Shown: positions 15,202 through 27,028, counted from the first letter of the stretch. The stretch: 64,000 bases of DNA from Mycobacterium sp. 155 (GCF_000373905.1 NZ_KB892705.1:434001-498000), one strand, 5' to 3'. Notes: a model not told the origin generated them from the sequence alone. Made by a program: numbers and translations.

Positions 15202-16851
15202 GTGACCCCCGCCGACCTTGCCGAGCTGCTCAAGGCCACTGCCACGGCAGTGTTGACCGACCATGACCTGGACACCGCCGCGCTGCCGGCGACCGTCACG
15301 GTCGAGCGCCCGCGCAACCCTGAGCACGGCGACTACGCCACCAACATCGCGTTGCAGCTGGGCAAGAAGGTCGGTGTCAATCCGCGGGAGTTGGCCGGTT
15401 GGTTGGCGACTGCGCTGAGCAGCACCGACGGTATTGCTGCAGCCGACGTTGCCGGCCCGGGATTCGTCAACCTGCGGATCGAGGCTTCCGCGCAGGGCGT
15501 CATCGTCACCGACGTGCTGACCGCGGCTGGTGGATACGGCAACTCCAGCGAACTCGCGCAGAAGATCAACCTCGAATTCGTCTCGGCCAACCCGACGGGG
15601 CCGATCCACATCGGTGGCACGCGCTGGGCCGCTGTCGGTGACGCGCTAGGCCGGCTGCTGTCGACGCAGGGCGCCGACGTCACCCGCGAGTACTACTTCA
15701 ACGACCACGGCGCCCAGATCGACCGGTTCGCGCGGTCGCTGGTCGCTGCGGCCACGGGCGAGCCGACGCCGGAGGACGGCTACGCGGGCACCTACATCAG
15801 CGACATCGCGGCGGCCGTGCTCGCCAAGCGTCCCGATGCGCTCAGCCTGCCCGCCGATCAACAGCAGGAAGTATTCCGCGCGGTCGGCGTCGACCTGATG
15901 TTCACCCACATCAAGGAATCGCTGCACGAATTCGGCACCGACTTCGACGTGTACACGCACGAAGACTCGATGCACACCTCCGGCCGCGTCGAGCAGGCCA
16001 TCGCCAAGCTGCGTGAGACCGGCAACATCTACGAGAAGGACGGCGCAACCTGGTTGCGCACCACCGAGTTCGGCGACGACAAGGACCGCGTCGTCATCAA
16101 GAGCGACGGCAACCCGGCCTACATCGCCGGCGATCTGGCCTACTACCTGGACAAGCGCCAGCGTGGTTTCGATCTGTGCATCTACATGCTCGGCGCCGAC
16201 CATCACGGCTACATCGCCCGGCTCAAGGCCGCTGCCGCAGCGCTCGGCGACGACCCGGACACCGTCGAGGTGCTGATCGGCCAGATGGTCAACCTGGTCC
16301 GCGACGGACAGCCCGTGCGGATGAGCAAGCGGGCTGGCACCGTCATCACCCTCGACGACCTGGTCGAGGCCATCGGCGTCGACGCCGCGCGTTACTCGCT
16401 GATCCGCTCCTCGGTCGACACCCCGATCGATATCGACCTGGCCCTGTGGTCGAGCGCATCCAACGAAAACCCCGTCTACTACGTGCAATACGCGCACGCG
16501 CGGTTGTGCGCGCTGGCCCGCAACGCCGCCGATCTCGGTGTCACGGCCGACACCGCGCACCTGGATCTGCTGACCCACGACAAGGAGGGCACGCTGATCC
16601 GCAACCTGGCCGAGTTCCCGCGCGTGCTCAAAATGGCCGCGGCGCTGCGTGAACCGCACCGCGTGTGCCGGTACCTGGAGGATCTGGCGGGGGACTACCA
16701 CCGGTTCTACGATGCCTGCCGGGTGCTGCCGCAGGGCGATGAGGAGTCGAGCGAGCTGCACTCGGCGCGGCTGGCGTTGTGCCAGGCCACCCGTCAGGTG
16801 ATCGCCAACGGTCTGGTGATCCTCGGCGTGACCGCACCGGAGCGGATGTGA
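15202..16851 (+). CDS. argS: Arginyl-tRNA synthetase
   Basis: This 549-residue class I synthetase attaches arginine to tRNA-Arg. The HIGH-like signature is in [16 protein letters not shown] (about residue 130) and the KMSKS-like loop is [11 protein letters not shown] (about residue 372). The N-terminal additional domain ([14 protein letters not shown]) and the C-terminal anticodon-binding helical domain are complete. It starts the argS-lysA-hom-thrC-thrB run and overlaps lysA by 4 bp. Confidence 0.96.
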   Translation: MTPADLAELLKATATAVLTDHDLDTAALPATVTVERPRNPEHGDYATNIALQLGKKVGVNPRELAGWLATALSSTDGIAAADVAGPGFVNLRIEASAQGVIVTDVLTAAGGYGNSSELAQKINLEFVSANPTGPIHIGGTRWAAVGDALGRLLSTQGADVTREYYFNDHGAQIDRFARSLVAAATGEPTPEDGYAGTYISDIAAAVLAKRPDALSLPADQQQEVFRAVGVDLMFTHIKESLHEFGTDFDVYTHEDSMHTSGRVEQAIAKLRETGNIYEKDGATWLRTTEFGDDKDRVVIKSDGNPAYIAGDLAYYLDKRQRGFDLCIYMLGADHHGYIARLKAAAAALGDDPDTVEVLIGQMVNLVRDGQPVRMSKRAGTVITLDDLVEAIGVDAARYSLIRSSVDTPIDIDLALWSSASNENPVYYVQYAHARLCALARNAADLGVTADTAHLDLLTHDKEGTLIRNLAEFPRVLKMAAALREPHRVCRYLEDLAGDYHRFYDACRVLPQGDEESSELHSARLALCQATRQVIANGLVILGVTAPERM

Positions 16852-18272
16852 ACGCACACCCCGCCGGGCCTCGCCACGCCGAGGAGATGCATCATCCCGG
16901 GGCGCCTGCGCGGCCGCAGACCCCCGACGAAATCCTGCTGCTCGCCCCGAATGTGTGGCCCCGCAATCTCGTTCGCCGTGCCGACGGGGTCGTGTCCATC
17001 GCCGGAGTGAGCGTCAGCGACCTGGCTGCCCAGTTCGGCACCCCGCTGTTCGTCATCGACGAGGACGACTTCCGGTCGCGCTGCCGTGACATCGCCGCGG
17101 CATTCGGGGGTGGCGAGTACGTGCACTATGCGGCCAAGGCGTTCCTGTGCACCGAGATCGCCCGTTGGGTCGATGAAGAAGGTCTCTCGTTGGACGTCGC
17201 GACGGGCGGAGAACTCGCTGTCGCGTTGCATGCCGGTTTTCCCGCGCCGCGAATCACCATGCACGGCAACAACAAATCTGTCGAAGAGCTGACCACGGCG
17301 GTGAGGGCCGGAGTGGGTCATGTGGTGGTGGACTCGCTGATCGAGATCGAGCGCCTGGACGCCATCGCCGCAGCGGCGGGAATCGTGCAGGACGTCCTGG
17401 TCCGGGTGACCGTGGGGGTCGAGGCGCACACCCACGAGTTCATCTCCACGGCGCACGAGGACCAGAAGTTCGGCCTGTCGCTGGCCAGTGGCGCCGCGAT
17501 GGACGCTGTGCGCCGCGTATTCGCGACCGACAACCTGCGGCTGGTCGGCCTGCACAGCCACATCGGCTCGCAGATCTTCGACGTGGACGGCTTCGAGTTG
17601 GCCGCGCACCGGGTCATCGGCCTGCTGCGGGATGTGGTGGCAGAGTTCGGGATCGACAAGACCGCACAGATGTCGATCGTCGATCTCGGTGGGGGACTGG
17701 GTATTTCCTACCTGCCCGATGACGATCCGCCGCCGATGGGTGAGTTGGCCGACAAGCTCAAGGTCATCGTGCGCAACGAGTCGGCCGCTGTCGGCCTGCC
17801 TGCGCCCAAACTGGTGGTGGAGCCCGGGCGGGCCATTGCCGGCCCCGGGACGGTCACGCTCTACGAGGTCGGCACCGTCAAGGATGTCGCCATCAGCCCG
17901 ACCGCACAGCGACGCTACGTCAGCGTCGACGGCGGCATGAGCGATAACATCCGAACCTCTCTGTACGCCGCGGAGTACGACGCCCGGCTGGTCTCGCGGG
18001 TCAGCGAAGCGCCCGCGACGCTGGCTCGGATTGTCGGAAAGCACTGCGAGAGCGGCGATATCGTCGTGCGTGACACCTGGGTGCCCGACGACATCGCGCC
18101 GGGCGACCTGCTCGGTATAGCTGCCACCGGCGCCTACTGCTATTCGATGTCGAGCCGGTACAACCTGCTCGGCCGCCCTGCGGTGGTAGCGGTCAAGGAC
18201 GGCCACGCGCGGCTGGTGTTGAGGCGGGAGACCGTCACCGATCTGTTGAGTCTGGAGGTGAGCGACGTATGA
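16848..18272 (+). CDS. lysA: Diaminopimelate decarboxylase
   Basis: LysA makes L-lysine from meso-diaminopimelate, the last step of lysine synthesis and a drain on the peptidoglycan precursor pool. The 474-residue PLP enzyme (alanine racemase fold III) has the PLP-lysine in HYAAKAFLC (about residue 98), the phosphate-binding [10 protein letters not shown] (about residue 282), VEPGRAI and the catalytic Cys in KHCESGDIV. The GTG overlaps the argS stop (GTGA). The N-terminal 30 residues before [10 protein letters not shown] are poorly conserved, and a later start is possible. Confidence 0.95.
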   Translation: MNAHPAGPRHAEEMHHPGAPARPQTPDEILLLAPNVWPRNLVRRADGVVSIAGVSVSDLAAQFGTPLFVIDEDDFRSRCRDIAAAFGGGEYVHYAAKAFLCTEIARWVDEEGLSLDVATGGELAVALHAGFPAPRITMHGNNKSVEELTTAVRAGVGHVVVDSLIEIERLDAIAAAAGIVQDVLVRVTVGVEAHTHEFISTAHEDQKFGLSLASGAAMDAVRRVFATDNLRLVGLHSHIGSQIFDVDGFELAAHRVIGLLRDVVAEFGIDKTAQMSIVDLGGGLGISYLPDDDPPPMGELADKLKVIVRNESAAVGLPAPKLVVEPGRAIAGPGTVTLYEVGTVKDVAISPTAQRRYVSVDGGMSDNIRTSLYAAEYDARLVSRVSEAPATLARIVGKHCESGDIVVRDTWVPDDIAPGDLLGIAATGAYCYSMSSRYNLLGRPAVVAVKDGHARLVLRRETVTDLLSLEVSDV

Positions 18273-19591
18273 GCGGCAAGAAGTCGATCGGCGTAGCGGT
18301 ATTGGGTTTGGGCAACGTCGGCAGCGAAGTCGTGCGCATCATCAACGAGAGCGCTACGGACCTCGCGGCGCGGATCGGTGCGCCCCTGGAGTTGCGCGGG
18401 ATCGGCGTGCGTCGGGTTTCCGACGACCGTGGCGTCCCGGCGGATCTCCTCACCGATGACATCGACGGTCTGGTGTCGCGCGACGATGTCGACATCGTCG
18501 TCGAGGTGATGGGCCCCGTCGAGCCGGCCCGCAAGGCCATCCTCTCGGCGCTCGAACAGGGCAAGTCGGTTGTCACCGCGAACAAGGCACTCATGGCGCA
18601 GTCGACCGGAGAGCTGGCGCAGGCTGCCGAGAACGCCCACGTCGACCTCTATTTCGAGGCGGCCGTGGCGGGTGCCATCCCGGTGATTCGTCCGCTGACC
18701 CAGTCGTTGGCCGGTGACACCGTGCTGCGGGTGGCCGGCATCGTCAACGGCACCACCAACTACATCCTGTCCGAGATGGACAGCACCGGAGCGGATTACG
18801 CCAGCGCACTGGCCGACGCCAGCGCGCTGGGTTATGCCGAGGCCGATCCGACGGCCGACGTCGAGGGCTATGACGCCGCCGCCAAGGCCGCGATCCTGGC
18901 GTCGATCGCGTTTCACACGCGGGTGACTGCCGACGACGTCTACCGGGAGGGCATCACCAAGGTCAGCGCCGAGGACTTCGCCTCGGCGCGCGCGCTGGGC
19001 TGCACCATCAAGCTGCTGGCGATCTGCGAGCGGATTTCCACCGACGAAGGCAAGCAACGGGTCTCGGCGCGAGTGTATCCCGCGCTGGTCCCGCTGACCC
19101 ATCCGCTGGCCGCGGTCAACGGCGCGTTCAACGCCGTGGTGGTCGAGGCCGAGGCCGCGGGCCGGCTGATGTTCTACGGGCAGGGTGCCGGCGGCGCACC
19201 GACCGCGTCGGCAGTGATGGGCGATGTGGTGATGGCCGCCCGTAACCGTGTGCAGGGTGGCCGCGGTCCGCGTGAATCGAAGTACGCCGAGCTCAAGATC
19301 GCGCCCATCGGTTTCATCCCGACCCGCTACTACGTCAACATGAATGTCGCTGACCGCCCGGGCGTATTGTCTGCGGTCGCAGCCGAGTTCAGTAAGCGTG
19401 AGGTCAGCATCGCCGAGGTTCGGCAGGAGGGCATGGTCGACGAGGGCGGCGCGCCGTGCGGCGCGCGAATCGTCGTGGTGACCCACCAGGCGACGGACGC
19501 GGCACTGTCCGAGACCGTCGAGGCCCTCGCCGATCTCGACGTGGTGCAGACCATCAACAGCGTGCTCCGTATGGAAGGGACAGACGCATGA
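18269..19591 (+). CDS. hom: Homoserine dehydrogenase
   Basis: Hom (called thrA in M. tuberculosis) reduces aspartate semialdehyde to homoserine, the branch to threonine and methionine. The 440-residue protein has the NAD(P) motif GLGNVGSEV near residue 14, the catalytic-domain segment [12 protein letters not shown] with [16 protein letters not shown], and a C-terminal ACT domain ([20 protein letters not shown], about residue 355) for threonine feedback. The ATG overlaps the lysA stop (ATGA) and its own stop overlaps thrC, so the genes are coupled. Confidence 0.95.
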   Translation: MSGKKSIGVAVLGLGNVGSEVVRIINESATDLAARIGAPLELRGIGVRRVSDDRGVPADLLTDDIDGLVSRDDVDIVVEVMGPVEPARKAILSALEQGKSVVTANKALMAQSTGELAQAAENAHVDLYFEAAVAGAIPVIRPLTQSLAGDTVLRVAGIVNGTTNYILSEMDSTGADYASALADASALGYAEADPTADVEGYDAAAKAAILASIAFHTRVTADDVYREGITKVSAEDFASARALGCTIKLLAICERISTDEGKQRVSARVYPALVPLTHPLAAVNGAFNAVVVEAEAAGRLMFYGQGAGGAPTASAVMGDVVMAARNRVQGGRGPRESKYAELKIAPIGFIPTRYYVNMNVADRPGVLSAVAAEFSKREVSIAEVRQEGMVDEGGAPCGARIVVVTHQATDAALSETVEALADLDVVQTINSVLRMEGTDA

Positions 19592-20667
19592 ATGCAGTAG
19601 CCCCAGTGCACCGGCCGTGGCCGGGCCTGATCGAGGCGTACCGCGCCCGGCTGCCGATCGGTGACGACTGGTCACCGGTCACCCTGCTGGAGGGTGGTAC
19701 CCCGCTCATCCATGCGAAGCGGATCTCCGAGCAGACCGGCTGCACAGTGCATCTCAAGGTCGAGGGACTCAACCCGACCGGGTCGTTCAAGGACCGTGGC
19801 ATGACCGTTGCCGTCACCGAGTCGGTGGCGCGGGGTCAGCAGGCGGTGCTGTGTGCCTCGACGGGCAATACGTCGGCGTCGGCGGCCGCATACGCTGCGC
19901 GGGCCGGCATCACCTGCGCGGTGCTCATCCCGCAGGGCAAGATCGCGATGGGCAAGCTCGCTCAGGCGGTCATGCACGGCGCCAAGATCATTCAGATCGA
20001 CGGCAACTTCGACGACTGCCTGGAACTGGCGCGCAAGATGACCGCCGACTTCCCGACCATCGCGCTGGTCAACTCGGTCAACCCGTACCGCATCGAGGGG
20101 CAGAAGACCGCCGCGTTCGAGATCGTCGACGCGCTGGGTACCGCCCCCGACGTGCATTCGCTTCCGGTCGGTAACGCGGGCAACATCACCGCGTACTGGA
20201 AGGGCTACACCGAGTACCACCGCGACGGATTGTCGGACCGGCTGCCCCGCATGCTGGGTACCCAGGCCGCGGGAGCGGCCCCGCTGGTCCTGGGCGAGCC
20301 CGTCAAGGAGCCCGAGACCATCGCGACCGCGATCCGGATCGGGTCGCCGGCCTCGTGGAACTCGGCCGTCGAGGCCCAGCAGCAGTCCAACGGCCGTTTT
20401 CTGGCCGCCACCGACGAGGAAATCCTCGCCGCCTACCACCTGGTCGCCCGTTCCGAGGGCGTGTTCGTGGAGCCGGCGTCCGCGGCGAGCATCGCGGGCC
20501 TGCTGAAGTCGATCGAGGACGGCTGGATCAAGCGTGGTTCCACCGTGGTGTGCACCGTCACGGGCAACGGGCTCAAAGACCCCGACACCGCGCTGCGTGG
20601 CATGCCGCCGGTCGCCCCGTTGCCTGTCGACCCGATGGCCGTCGTCGCTGAACTGGGACTGGTCTGA
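19588..20667 (+). CDS. thrC: Threonine synthase
   Basis: ThrC converts O-phosphohomoserine to threonine with PLP. The 359-residue protein has the PLP-lysine motif [11 protein letters not shown] (about residue 65), the phosphate loop [16 protein letters not shown] and the C-terminal [14 protein letters not shown]. The ATG overlaps the hom stop in ATGA. Length and motifs match the shorter, bacterial type II threonine synthases. Confidence 0.95.
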   Translation: MNAVAPVHRPWPGLIEAYRARLPIGDDWSPVTLLEGGTPLIHAKRISEQTGCTVHLKVEGLNPTGSFKDRGMTVAVTESVARGQQAVLCASTGNTSASAAAYAARAGITCAVLIPQGKIAMGKLAQAVMHGAKIIQIDGNFDDCLELARKMTADFPTIALVNSVNPYRIEGQKTAAFEIVDALGTAPDVHSLPVGNAGNITAYWKGYTEYHRDGLSDRLPRMLGTQAAGAAPLVLGEPVKEPETIATAIRIGSPASWNSAVEAQQQSNGRFLAATDEEILAAYHLVARSEGVFVEPASAASIAGLLKSIEDGWIKRGSTVVCTVTGNGLKDPDTALRGMPPVAPLPVDPMAVVAELGLV

Positions 20668-21627
<960 letters not shown>

Positions 21628-21654
21628 CGACAACACGCCCCACATGGGAGTTGC

Positions 21655-21683
21655 TTGCTTCCCGCCTGAAAGCGGGCTATTCT
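21655..21683 (+). promoter_or_regulatory. rho promoter
   Basis: TTGCTT (21655-21660), a 17-bp spacer and TATTCT (21678-21683). The spacer holds an inverted repeat CCCGC/GCGGG. The predicted start near 21690 gives rho a leader of about 220 nt. Confidence 0.5.
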
Positions 21684-21689
21684 CGCTGT

Positions 21690-21912
21690 CGTCCAGCAAT
21701 CGCAGCGGCTCTTCCTGCGCAGACACTAGGACGACCACCCAAACTTCTTGTGTTCTACTCGTGGGCTAACGGTTCGCCGTTCAACGGCAAACCCGTGCGA
21801 TCACCGTTACATAGGCGGTGCGAGCTACGCGTTCAGCGGTACAGCTGAATGCGCGTCGACCTTTGGGGAACCCTCGCGTGACGCAAAACAGTGAGGGAAA
21901 GAAAGGAAATCC
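21690..21912 (+). promoter_or_regulatory. Long structured leader of rho
   Basis: The 285 bp between thrB and rho hold no convincing gene. The expected transcript has a UUCG-capped hairpin (AACGG-TTCG-CCGTT, 21768-21781) and pyrimidine-rich stretches, and ends in the purine-rich Shine-Dalgarno GAAAGGAAA. In other bacteria rho leaders bind Rho and attenuate their own synthesis. The same is a reasonable inference here. Confidence 0.45.
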
Positions 21913-23823
21913 GTGACTGATACGGACCTCTTCACGGCTGATAACAGCAATGACACCGGAGAGCTGTCGAATGCCGTGACGGCAGCAAATGCAGGGGAAA
22001 CACCGGCTGCTGCGCCTTCCGCGCCCACGTCCGACACGCGCGCCGCAAATCCGCGGCCTGCCTCGTTGTCGACGATGGTGCTGCCAGAGCTGCGCGCGCT
22101 GGCCAAGGAAATCGGTGTCGAAGGCGCATCGGGCCTGCGTAAGAGCGAGTTGATCGCTGCGATCCGTGCCCATCGGGGCGAGACCAACGGCCGCGGCGCT
22201 GCCGCGAATGCCCCCGCCGAGACCACGTCCGACGCTGAGACCAAGTCCGACGCCGAGGCACCGGCCGAGCAGGCACCGCCGCGCCGGGAACGTCGCGGCG
22301 CGTCCCGCCAGGCGGGAGCGCCGGCGGCCGACGAGTCCGTGAGGCAGCGCGGTGAGAACCAGCGCGGTGAGAACCAGAAGGTCGCCGAGGCGGACGCCAA
22401 GCCGGCCGCCGAGCAACCTGCCAAGCAGGACCAGCCGGCCAAGCAGGGTAGGAACGACAGGCAGGATGCGCCGGAGAGGCCGGACACCAAGTCGGCTGGC
22501 GATCAGTCGGACCAGCAGGGTGACCAGCAGAACCGCGGTGGCAATGCCGGGGAGGACGATGGTGACGGCCGTCAGGGCCGGCGGGGTCGTCGGTTCCGCG
22601 ATCGTCGCCGGCGTGGCGAGCGCGGCGGAGAAGGCGGCGGCGGTAACGAGGCCGAACTGCGCGAGGACGACGTCGTACAGCCCGTTGCGGGCATCCTCGA
22701 TGTCCTCGACAACTACGCGTTCGTCCGGACCTCCGGTTACCTGGCCGGTCCCAACGACGTCTACGTCTCGATGAATATGGTCCGCAAGAACGGGCTGCGT
22801 CGCGGTGACGCCGTGACGGGTGCGGTTCGGGTGCCCCGCGAGGGTGAGAACAGCGGCCAGAACTCTCGGCAGAAGTTCAACCCCCTGGTGCGCCTGGACA
22901 CCGTCAACGGTGGTTCGGTGGAGGACGCCAAGAAGCGCCCCGAGTTCAGCAAGCTCACCCCGCTGTACCCGAACCAGCGGCTGCGCCTGGAGACCACGCC
23001 TGAGCGTCTGACCACGCGCGTCATCGACCTGATCATGCCGATCGGCAAGGGCCAGCGTGCCCTGATCGTGTCGCCGCCCAAGGCCGGTAAGACCACGATC
23101 ATGCAGGACATCGCGAACGCGATCACCCGCAACAACCCGGAGTGTCACCTCATGGTCGTGCTCGTAGACGAGCGCCCAGAGGAGGTCACCGATATGCAGC
23201 GCTCGGTGAAGGGCGAGGTCATCGCCTCCACCTTCGACCGGCCGCCGTCAGATCACACGCAGGCCGCCGAGCTGGCCATCGAGCGGGCCAAGCGCCTGGT
23301 CGAGCAGGGCAAGGACGTCGTCGTGCTGCTCGACTCGATCACCCGGCTCGGGCGTGCGTACAACAACGCGTCGCCGGCCTCGGGCCGCATCCTCTCCGGT
23401 GGTGTGGATTCCACCGCGCTGTACCCGCCCAAGCGGTTCCTCGGCGCGGCTCGCAACATCGAGTACGGTGGCTCGTTGACCATCATCGCCACGGCGATGG
23501 TCGAGACCGGCTCCACCGGTGACACGGTGATCTTCGAAGAATTCAAGGGCACCGGCAACGCCGAGCTCAAGCTGGACCGCAAGATCGCCGAGCGTCGGGT
23601 GTTCCCGGCTGTCGACGTCAACCCGTCCGGCACCCGAAAGGACGAGCTGTTGCTGTCCCCGGACGAGTTCGCGATCGTGCACAAGCTGCGTCGCGTGCTC
23701 TCAGGGCTTGACAGCCACCAGGCCATCGATCTGCTGATGAGCCAGCTGCGCAAGACGAAGACGAACTACGAGTTCCTGGTCCAGGTCTCCAAGACCGCAC
23801 CGGGCTCGATGGACGTCGACTGA
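21913..23823 (+). CDS. rho: Transcription termination factor Rho
   Basis: Rho is a hexameric RNA-dependent ATPase that ends transcription. The 636-residue protein has an N-terminal Rho-N helix domain (LPELRALAKEIGVEGASGLRK, about residues 57-85). An actinobacterial low-complexity insert rich in Asp, Arg, Gln, Asn and Gly follows (about 90-250). Next come the cold-shock RNA-binding domain (GILDVLDNYAFVRTSGYL), the Walker A loop PPKAGKTT (about 393), Walker B VVVLLDSITRL and the R/Q-loop region. The insert is known in high-GC actinobacteria to increase RNA binding. GTG start with GAAAGGAAA upstream. Confidence 0.96.
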   Translation: MTDTDLFTADNSNDTGELSNAVTAANAGETPAAAPSAPTSDTRAANPRPASLSTMVLPELRALAKEIGVEGASGLRKSELIAAIRAHRGETNGRGAAANAPAETTSDAETKSDAEAPAEQAPPRRERRGASRQAGAPAADESVRQRGENQRGENQKVAEADAKPAAEQPAKQDQPAKQGRNDRQDAPERPDTKSAGDQSDQQGDQQNRGGNAGEDDGDGRQGRRGRRFRDRRRRGERGGEGGGGNEAELREDDVVQPVAGILDVLDNYAFVRTSGYLAGPNDVYVSMNMVRKNGLRRGDAVTGAVRVPREGENSGQNSRQKFNPLVRLDTVNGGSVEDAKKRPEFSKLTPLYPNQRLRLETTPERLTTRVIDLIMPIGKGQRALIVSPPKAGKTTIMQDIANAITRNNPECHLMVVLVDERPEEVTDMQRSVKGEVIASTFDRPPSDHTQAAELAIERAKRLVEQGKDVVVLLDSITRLGRAYNNASPASGRILSGGVDSTALYPPKRFLGAARNIEYGGSLTIIATAMVETGSTGDTVIFEEFKGTGNAELKLDRKIAERRVFPAVDVNPSGTRKDELLLSPDEFAIVHKLRRVLSGLDSHQAIDLLMSQLRKTKTNYEFLVQVSKTAPGSMDVD

Positions 23824-23833
23824 CCCAACCGCA

Positions 23834-23873
23834 CACTGCCCCGCACGCCGAGCGTGTCGGGGCAGTGGCTTTT
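23834..23873 (+). terminator. rho terminator
   Basis: CACTGCCCCG (23834-23843) pairs with CGGGGCAGTG (23858-23867), extended by an inner CACG/CGTG pair, and is followed by GCTTTTC. It is a clear intrinsic-type hairpin 10 bp after the rho stop. Confidence 0.8.
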
Positions 23874-24013
23874 CTCGACCGATGGCCAGGAATACCGCCG
23901 GGTGTGCGCACGTTTAGGCGGCTGGCGGCCGAACTGGCATAATGGACCGCCGACCCCTCGGTCCCGGTTCACGTCCATCTTGGGCGACCCGGGCCAACTA
24001 CTGAAGAGGAACC

Positions 24014-24253
24014 ATGAAAACGGGCATTCACCCTGAGTATGTCGAGACCACCGTGCACTGCGGTTGTGGCAACACCTTCACCACGCGGAGCACCAAGAAC
24101 AATGGACAGATCGTCGTCGAGGTCTGTTCGCAGTGCCATCCCTTCTACACCGGCAAGCAGAAGATCCTCGACAGCGGCGGCCGCGTGGCCCGCTTCGAGG
24201 CGCGCTACGGCAAGCGCAAGGCTGCAGCCGAGAAGGCCGCGGCTGACAAGTAG
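24014..24253 (+). CDS. rpmE: Ribosomal protein bL31, zinc-binding form
   Basis: This 79-residue protein of the large ribosomal subunit carries two cysteine pairs, HCGCGNTF and EVCSQCHPF, that mark the zinc-containing (C+) form. In mycobacteria this form is swapped for a cysteine-free paralogue during zinc shortage. It begins [11 protein letters not shown] and ends with a basic tail ([13 protein letters not shown]). AGAGGA precedes the ATG. A CATAAT box at 23938-23943 may be its own promoter. Confidence 0.95.
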   Translation: MKTGIHPEYVETTVHCGCGNTFTTRSTKNNGQIVVEVCSQCHPFYTGKQKILDSGGRVARFEARYGKRKAAAEKAAADK

Positions 24254-24260
24254 CTGCGTC

Positions 24261-24312
24261 AACGACGCCCGATCTGTCGCATACGCGTCAGATCCGGGCG
24301 TCGTTCTCGTTT
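24261..24312 (+). terminator. rpmE terminator
   Basis: AACGACGCCCG plus ATCTG (24261-24276) pairs with CAGAT and CGGGCGTCGTT (24289-24305, one bulged C), followed by CTCGTTTC. A T-poor but strong hairpin directly after rpmE. Confidence 0.7.
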
Positions 24313-24337
24313 CAGGACAGAATCGGAGGAGGTTGAC

Positions 24338-25438
24338 GTGACGGACACAGCTTCTGCTGAATTCCCGGCTCAGCCGGGGGGAGCAATCGAGGTGATCCTC
24401 GCCGAGCACGCTGACCTCGAACTTCAACTCGCCGATCCCAACTTGCATGCGGACGCGTCGGCTGCCCGCAAGGTCGGACGCCGGTTCGCGCAGATCTCAC
24501 CGGTTGTGGCCACGTACCGCAAGCTCGAGGCCGCCCGTGGCGACCTCGAAGCGGCCCGTGAACTCGCGGCCGACGACGCCAGCTTCGCCGCTGAGGTCGA
24601 TGAACTGACCGCACGCGTCGCCGAGCTCGACACCCAGCTGACCGATCTGCTGGCACCGCGCGACCCGCATGACGCCGACGACATCGTGCTCGAAGTGAAG
24701 TCGGGGGAGGGCGGCGAGGAATCGGCGCTGTTTGCAGCCGACCTGGCCCGGATGTACATCCGCTACGCCGAACGGCACGGCTGGGCCGTCACCATGCTTG
24801 GCGAAACCAGCTCAGACCTGGGCGGATACAAGGACGCCACGTTGTCCATCCGGAGCAGGGGCGATTCGGCCGACGGCGTGTGGGCCCGGCTCAAGTTCGA
24901 GGGCGGCGTGCACCGCGTGCAACGTGTCCCGGTCACCGAATCGCAAGGCCGGGTGCATACCTCGGCTGCGGGGGTCCTTGTCTACCCGGAGCCCGAGGAG
25001 GTCGAGCAGGTTCAGATCGACGAGTCGGACCTGCGCATCGATGTCTACCGCAGCTCAGGGAAGGGCGGCCAGGGGGTTAATACCACCGACTCGGCGGTGC
25101 GTATCACACATCTGCCCACCGGCATCGTGGTGACCTGCCAGAACGAGCGCTCCCAGCTGCAGAACAAGGCCCGCGCCATGCAGGTGCTGGCCGCGCGGTT
25201 GCAGGCGCTGGCTGAGGAACAGGCCGATGCCGACGCCTCGGCCGACCGCGCCAGCCAGATCCGCACCGTGGACCGCAGCGAGCGCATCCGGACCTACAAC
25301 TTTCCGGAGAACCGGATCGCCGATCACCGGATCAACTTCAAGGCGCACAACCTGGACCAGGTGCTCGACGGCGAGCTGGATCCGCTGTTCGACGCGCTGG
25401 CCGCTGCTGACAAGCAGTCGAGGCTGCAGCAGGCATGA
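24338..25438 (+). CDS. prfA: Peptide chain release factor 1
   Basis: RF1 ends translation at UAA and UAG. The 366-residue protein has the GGQ motif in [15 protein letters not shown] (about residue 237), whose Gln is methylated by the next gene product. The stop-codon-reading PxT tripeptide is PVT in [14 protein letters not shown] (about residue 192), which distinguishes it from RF2 (SPF). The GTG follows GGAGGAGG. It overlaps prmC by 4 bp. Confidence 0.96.
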   Translation: MTDTASAEFPAQPGGAIEVILAEHADLELQLADPNLHADASAARKVGRRFAQISPVVATYRKLEAARGDLEAARELAADDASFAAEVDELTARVAELDTQLTDLLAPRDPHDADDIVLEVKSGEGGEESALFAADLARMYIRYAERHGWAVTMLGETSSDLGGYKDATLSIRSRGDSADGVWARLKFEGGVHRVQRVPVTESQGRVHTSAAGVLVYPEPEEVEQVQIDESDLRIDVYRSSGKGGQGVNTTDSAVRITHLPTGIVVTCQNERSQLQNKARAMQVLAARLQALAEEQADADASADRASQIRTVDRSERIRTYNFPENRIADHRINFKAHNLDQVLDGELDPLFDALAAADKQSRLQQA

Positions 25439-26316
25439 CCCGGCCTGCCGGGGAAAGCATGACCGGCCTGCGGCACGTCCTCCAGGCGGCCACCCATGCG
25501 CTGGCCGCGGCCGGCATCGAATCGGCCCGCACCGACGCCGAACTGCTGGCGGCGCACGTGGCGGGCACGGACCGCGGGCGCCTCATGCTGATCGACGATC
25601 CCGGCGCGGACTTCCGGCGGGCTTTCGACGAGCTGATCGCGGCACGCTCGCGACGGATACCGCTGCAGCATCTGGTAGGCACCGCTGCGTTCGGTCCGCT
25701 GACGCTGGCCGTAGGCCCGGGTGTGTTCATTCCCCGGCCGGAAACCGAATCGCTGCTCGAGTGGGCGACGAAATTCATCGATGCGCAACCGCTTCCGGAA
25801 AGTCCGATGATCGTGGATCTGTGTACGGGTTCAGGGGCTTTGGCCCTGGCGCTGTCGGCGCACCGGCCAGATGCCCGGGTGCTGGCCATCGACGACTCAC
25901 TTGAGGCCCTGCGTTATACGCGCCGCAATGCCGCTGGAACGCCGGTCGAGGTGCTGGCCGCCGACGTCACGACGCCGGGATTGTTGCCTCAGCTCGACGA
26001 CCGCGTCGACCTGCTGGTTGCCAACCCGCCCTACATTCCGGCGGGGGCTCGTCTGGAGCCCGAGGTGGCCGAGCACGATCCGGCGCACGCGCTGTTCGGG
26101 GGAGCCGACGGCATGGCGGTGATCGGTCCGATCGTGGGACTTGCCGCGCGCTGGCTGCGTGACGGCGCCGGTTGCGCCATCGAGCACGACGACACCACAT
26201 CTGGGCGCACCGCCCGGATGTTCGTCGACGACGGACGTTTCGCCGCCGTGACGCCACACCGTGACCTGGCCGGACGACCCCGCTTTGTCACGGCGACCCG
26301 CACTGGGAGAAGCTGA
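25435..26316 (+). CDS. prmC: Release factor glutamine methyltransferase
   Basis: PrmC (HemK) methylates the Gln of the GGQ motif of release factors using S-adenosylmethionine. The 293-residue product has the N-terminal helical domain, the SAM-binding [15 protein letters not shown] (about residue 124) and the catalytic NPPY in [13 protein letters not shown] (about residue 197). The ATG overlaps the prfA stop (ATGA), so the enzyme and its substrate are coupled in translation. Confidence 0.95.
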   Translation: MTRPAGESMTGLRHVLQAATHALAAAGIESARTDAELLAAHVAGTDRGRLMLIDDPGADFRRAFDELIAARSRRIPLQHLVGTAAFGPLTLAVGPGVFIPRPETESLLEWATKFIDAQPLPESPMIVDLCTGSGALALALSAHRPDARVLAIDDSLEALRYTRRNAAGTPVEVLAADVTTPGLLPQLDDRVDLLVANPPYIPAGARLEPEVAEHDPAHALFGGADGMAVIGPIVGLAARWLRDGAGCAIEHDDTTSGRTARMFVDDGRFAAVTPHRDLAGRPRFVTATRTGRS

Positions 26317-26322
26317 GTTCAT

Positions 26323-26368
26323 GGAGCTGATATGAGACCGACCAGCGCTTGCGCGAGGAGCTGATATG
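26323..26368 (+). repeat. 12-bp direct duplication flanking a small intergenic repeat
   Basis: GGAGCTGATATG occurs at 26323-26334 and again at 26357-26368; the second copy supplies the ribosome site and ATG of the next gene. Between them lies AGCGCTTGCGCGAGGA (26344-26359, overlapping the second copy by 3 bp), which recurs at 31951-31966. The first copy reads ATG GAG CTG ATA TGA, a four-codon frame. The layout looks like insertion of a 34-bp unit with duplication of flanking bases. Confidence 0.55.
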
Positions 26369-27028
26369 GCAACGTTCGACTGCAGCGACCCCGATCAGCG
26401 CGCGAAAGGCATCGCCTCGGCGATCAGCGCGCTCAAGGGCGGGCGGTTGGTCGTGATGCCGACGGACACCGTCTACGGCATCGGCGCGGACGCCTTCGAC
26501 AGTGACGCGGTCGGCAGCCTGCTCGCGGCCAAGGGGCGTGGCCGCGATATGCCGGTCGGCGTCCTCGTCGGATCCTGGACCACGATCGACGGGCTGGTCT
26601 TTTCGGTGCCCGATACCGCGCGCGAACTGATCCGGGCGTTCTGGCCCGGTGCGCTGAGCCTGGTGGTGCGCCAGGCGCCATCGCTGCACTGGGACCTCGG
26701 CGACGCCAACGGCAGCGTGATGCTGCGGATGCCGCTGCACCCGGTGGCCATCGAGCTGCTGCGTGAGGTCGGCCCGATGGCCGTGTCGAGCGCCAACATC
26801 TCGGGCCGGCCGGCCGCGGTGACCGCCGCTGCGGCGCACGAGCAGCTTGGCGATCTGGTCGAGGTTTATCTGGATGGTGGTCCTGCCGAACGGCAGGCGG
26901 CCTCCACCATTGTCGATCTGACTGGTGAGCGGCCGCGCATCCTGCGTGAAGGGCCGATCAGTGCCGACGCCATCGCCGGGATTCTCGGTGTGGAAGCCGC
27001 AGCCCTGACCGCAACGCTCACGGAGTGA
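26366..27028 (+). CDS. L-threonylcarbamoyladenylate synthase (Sua5/YciO/YrdC)
   Basis: This enzyme condenses threonine, bicarbonate and ATP to threonylcarbamoyl-AMP, the donor for the t6A base at position 37 of ANN-decoding tRNAs. The 220-residue protein has the YrdC fold signatures GGRLVVMPTDTVYGIGADA (about residue 28), AKGRGRDMPVGVLV and GPMAVSSANISGRPA (about residue 137). A SUA5 extension is missing, as is usual for the short actinobacterial form. The Shine-Dalgarno GGAG of the duplicated element precedes its ATG. Confidence 0.93.
   Translation: MATFDCSDPDQRAKGIASAISALKGGRLVVMPTDTVYGIGADAFDSDAVGSLLAAKGRGRDMPVGVLVGSWTTIDGLVFSVPDTARELIRAFWPGALSLVVRQAPSLHWDLGDANGSVMLRMPLHPVAIELLREVGPMAVSSANISGRPAAVTAAAAHEQLGDLVEVYLDGGPAERQAASTIVDLTGERPRILREGPISADAIAGILGVEAAALTATLTE

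Noticed and set aside
22190..22660. Low-complexity stretch in rho as a sign of a frame error
   Set aside because: A long Asp/Arg/Gln/Asn/Gly-rich insert is normal in actinobacterial Rho, and the frame stays open into the conserved domains.
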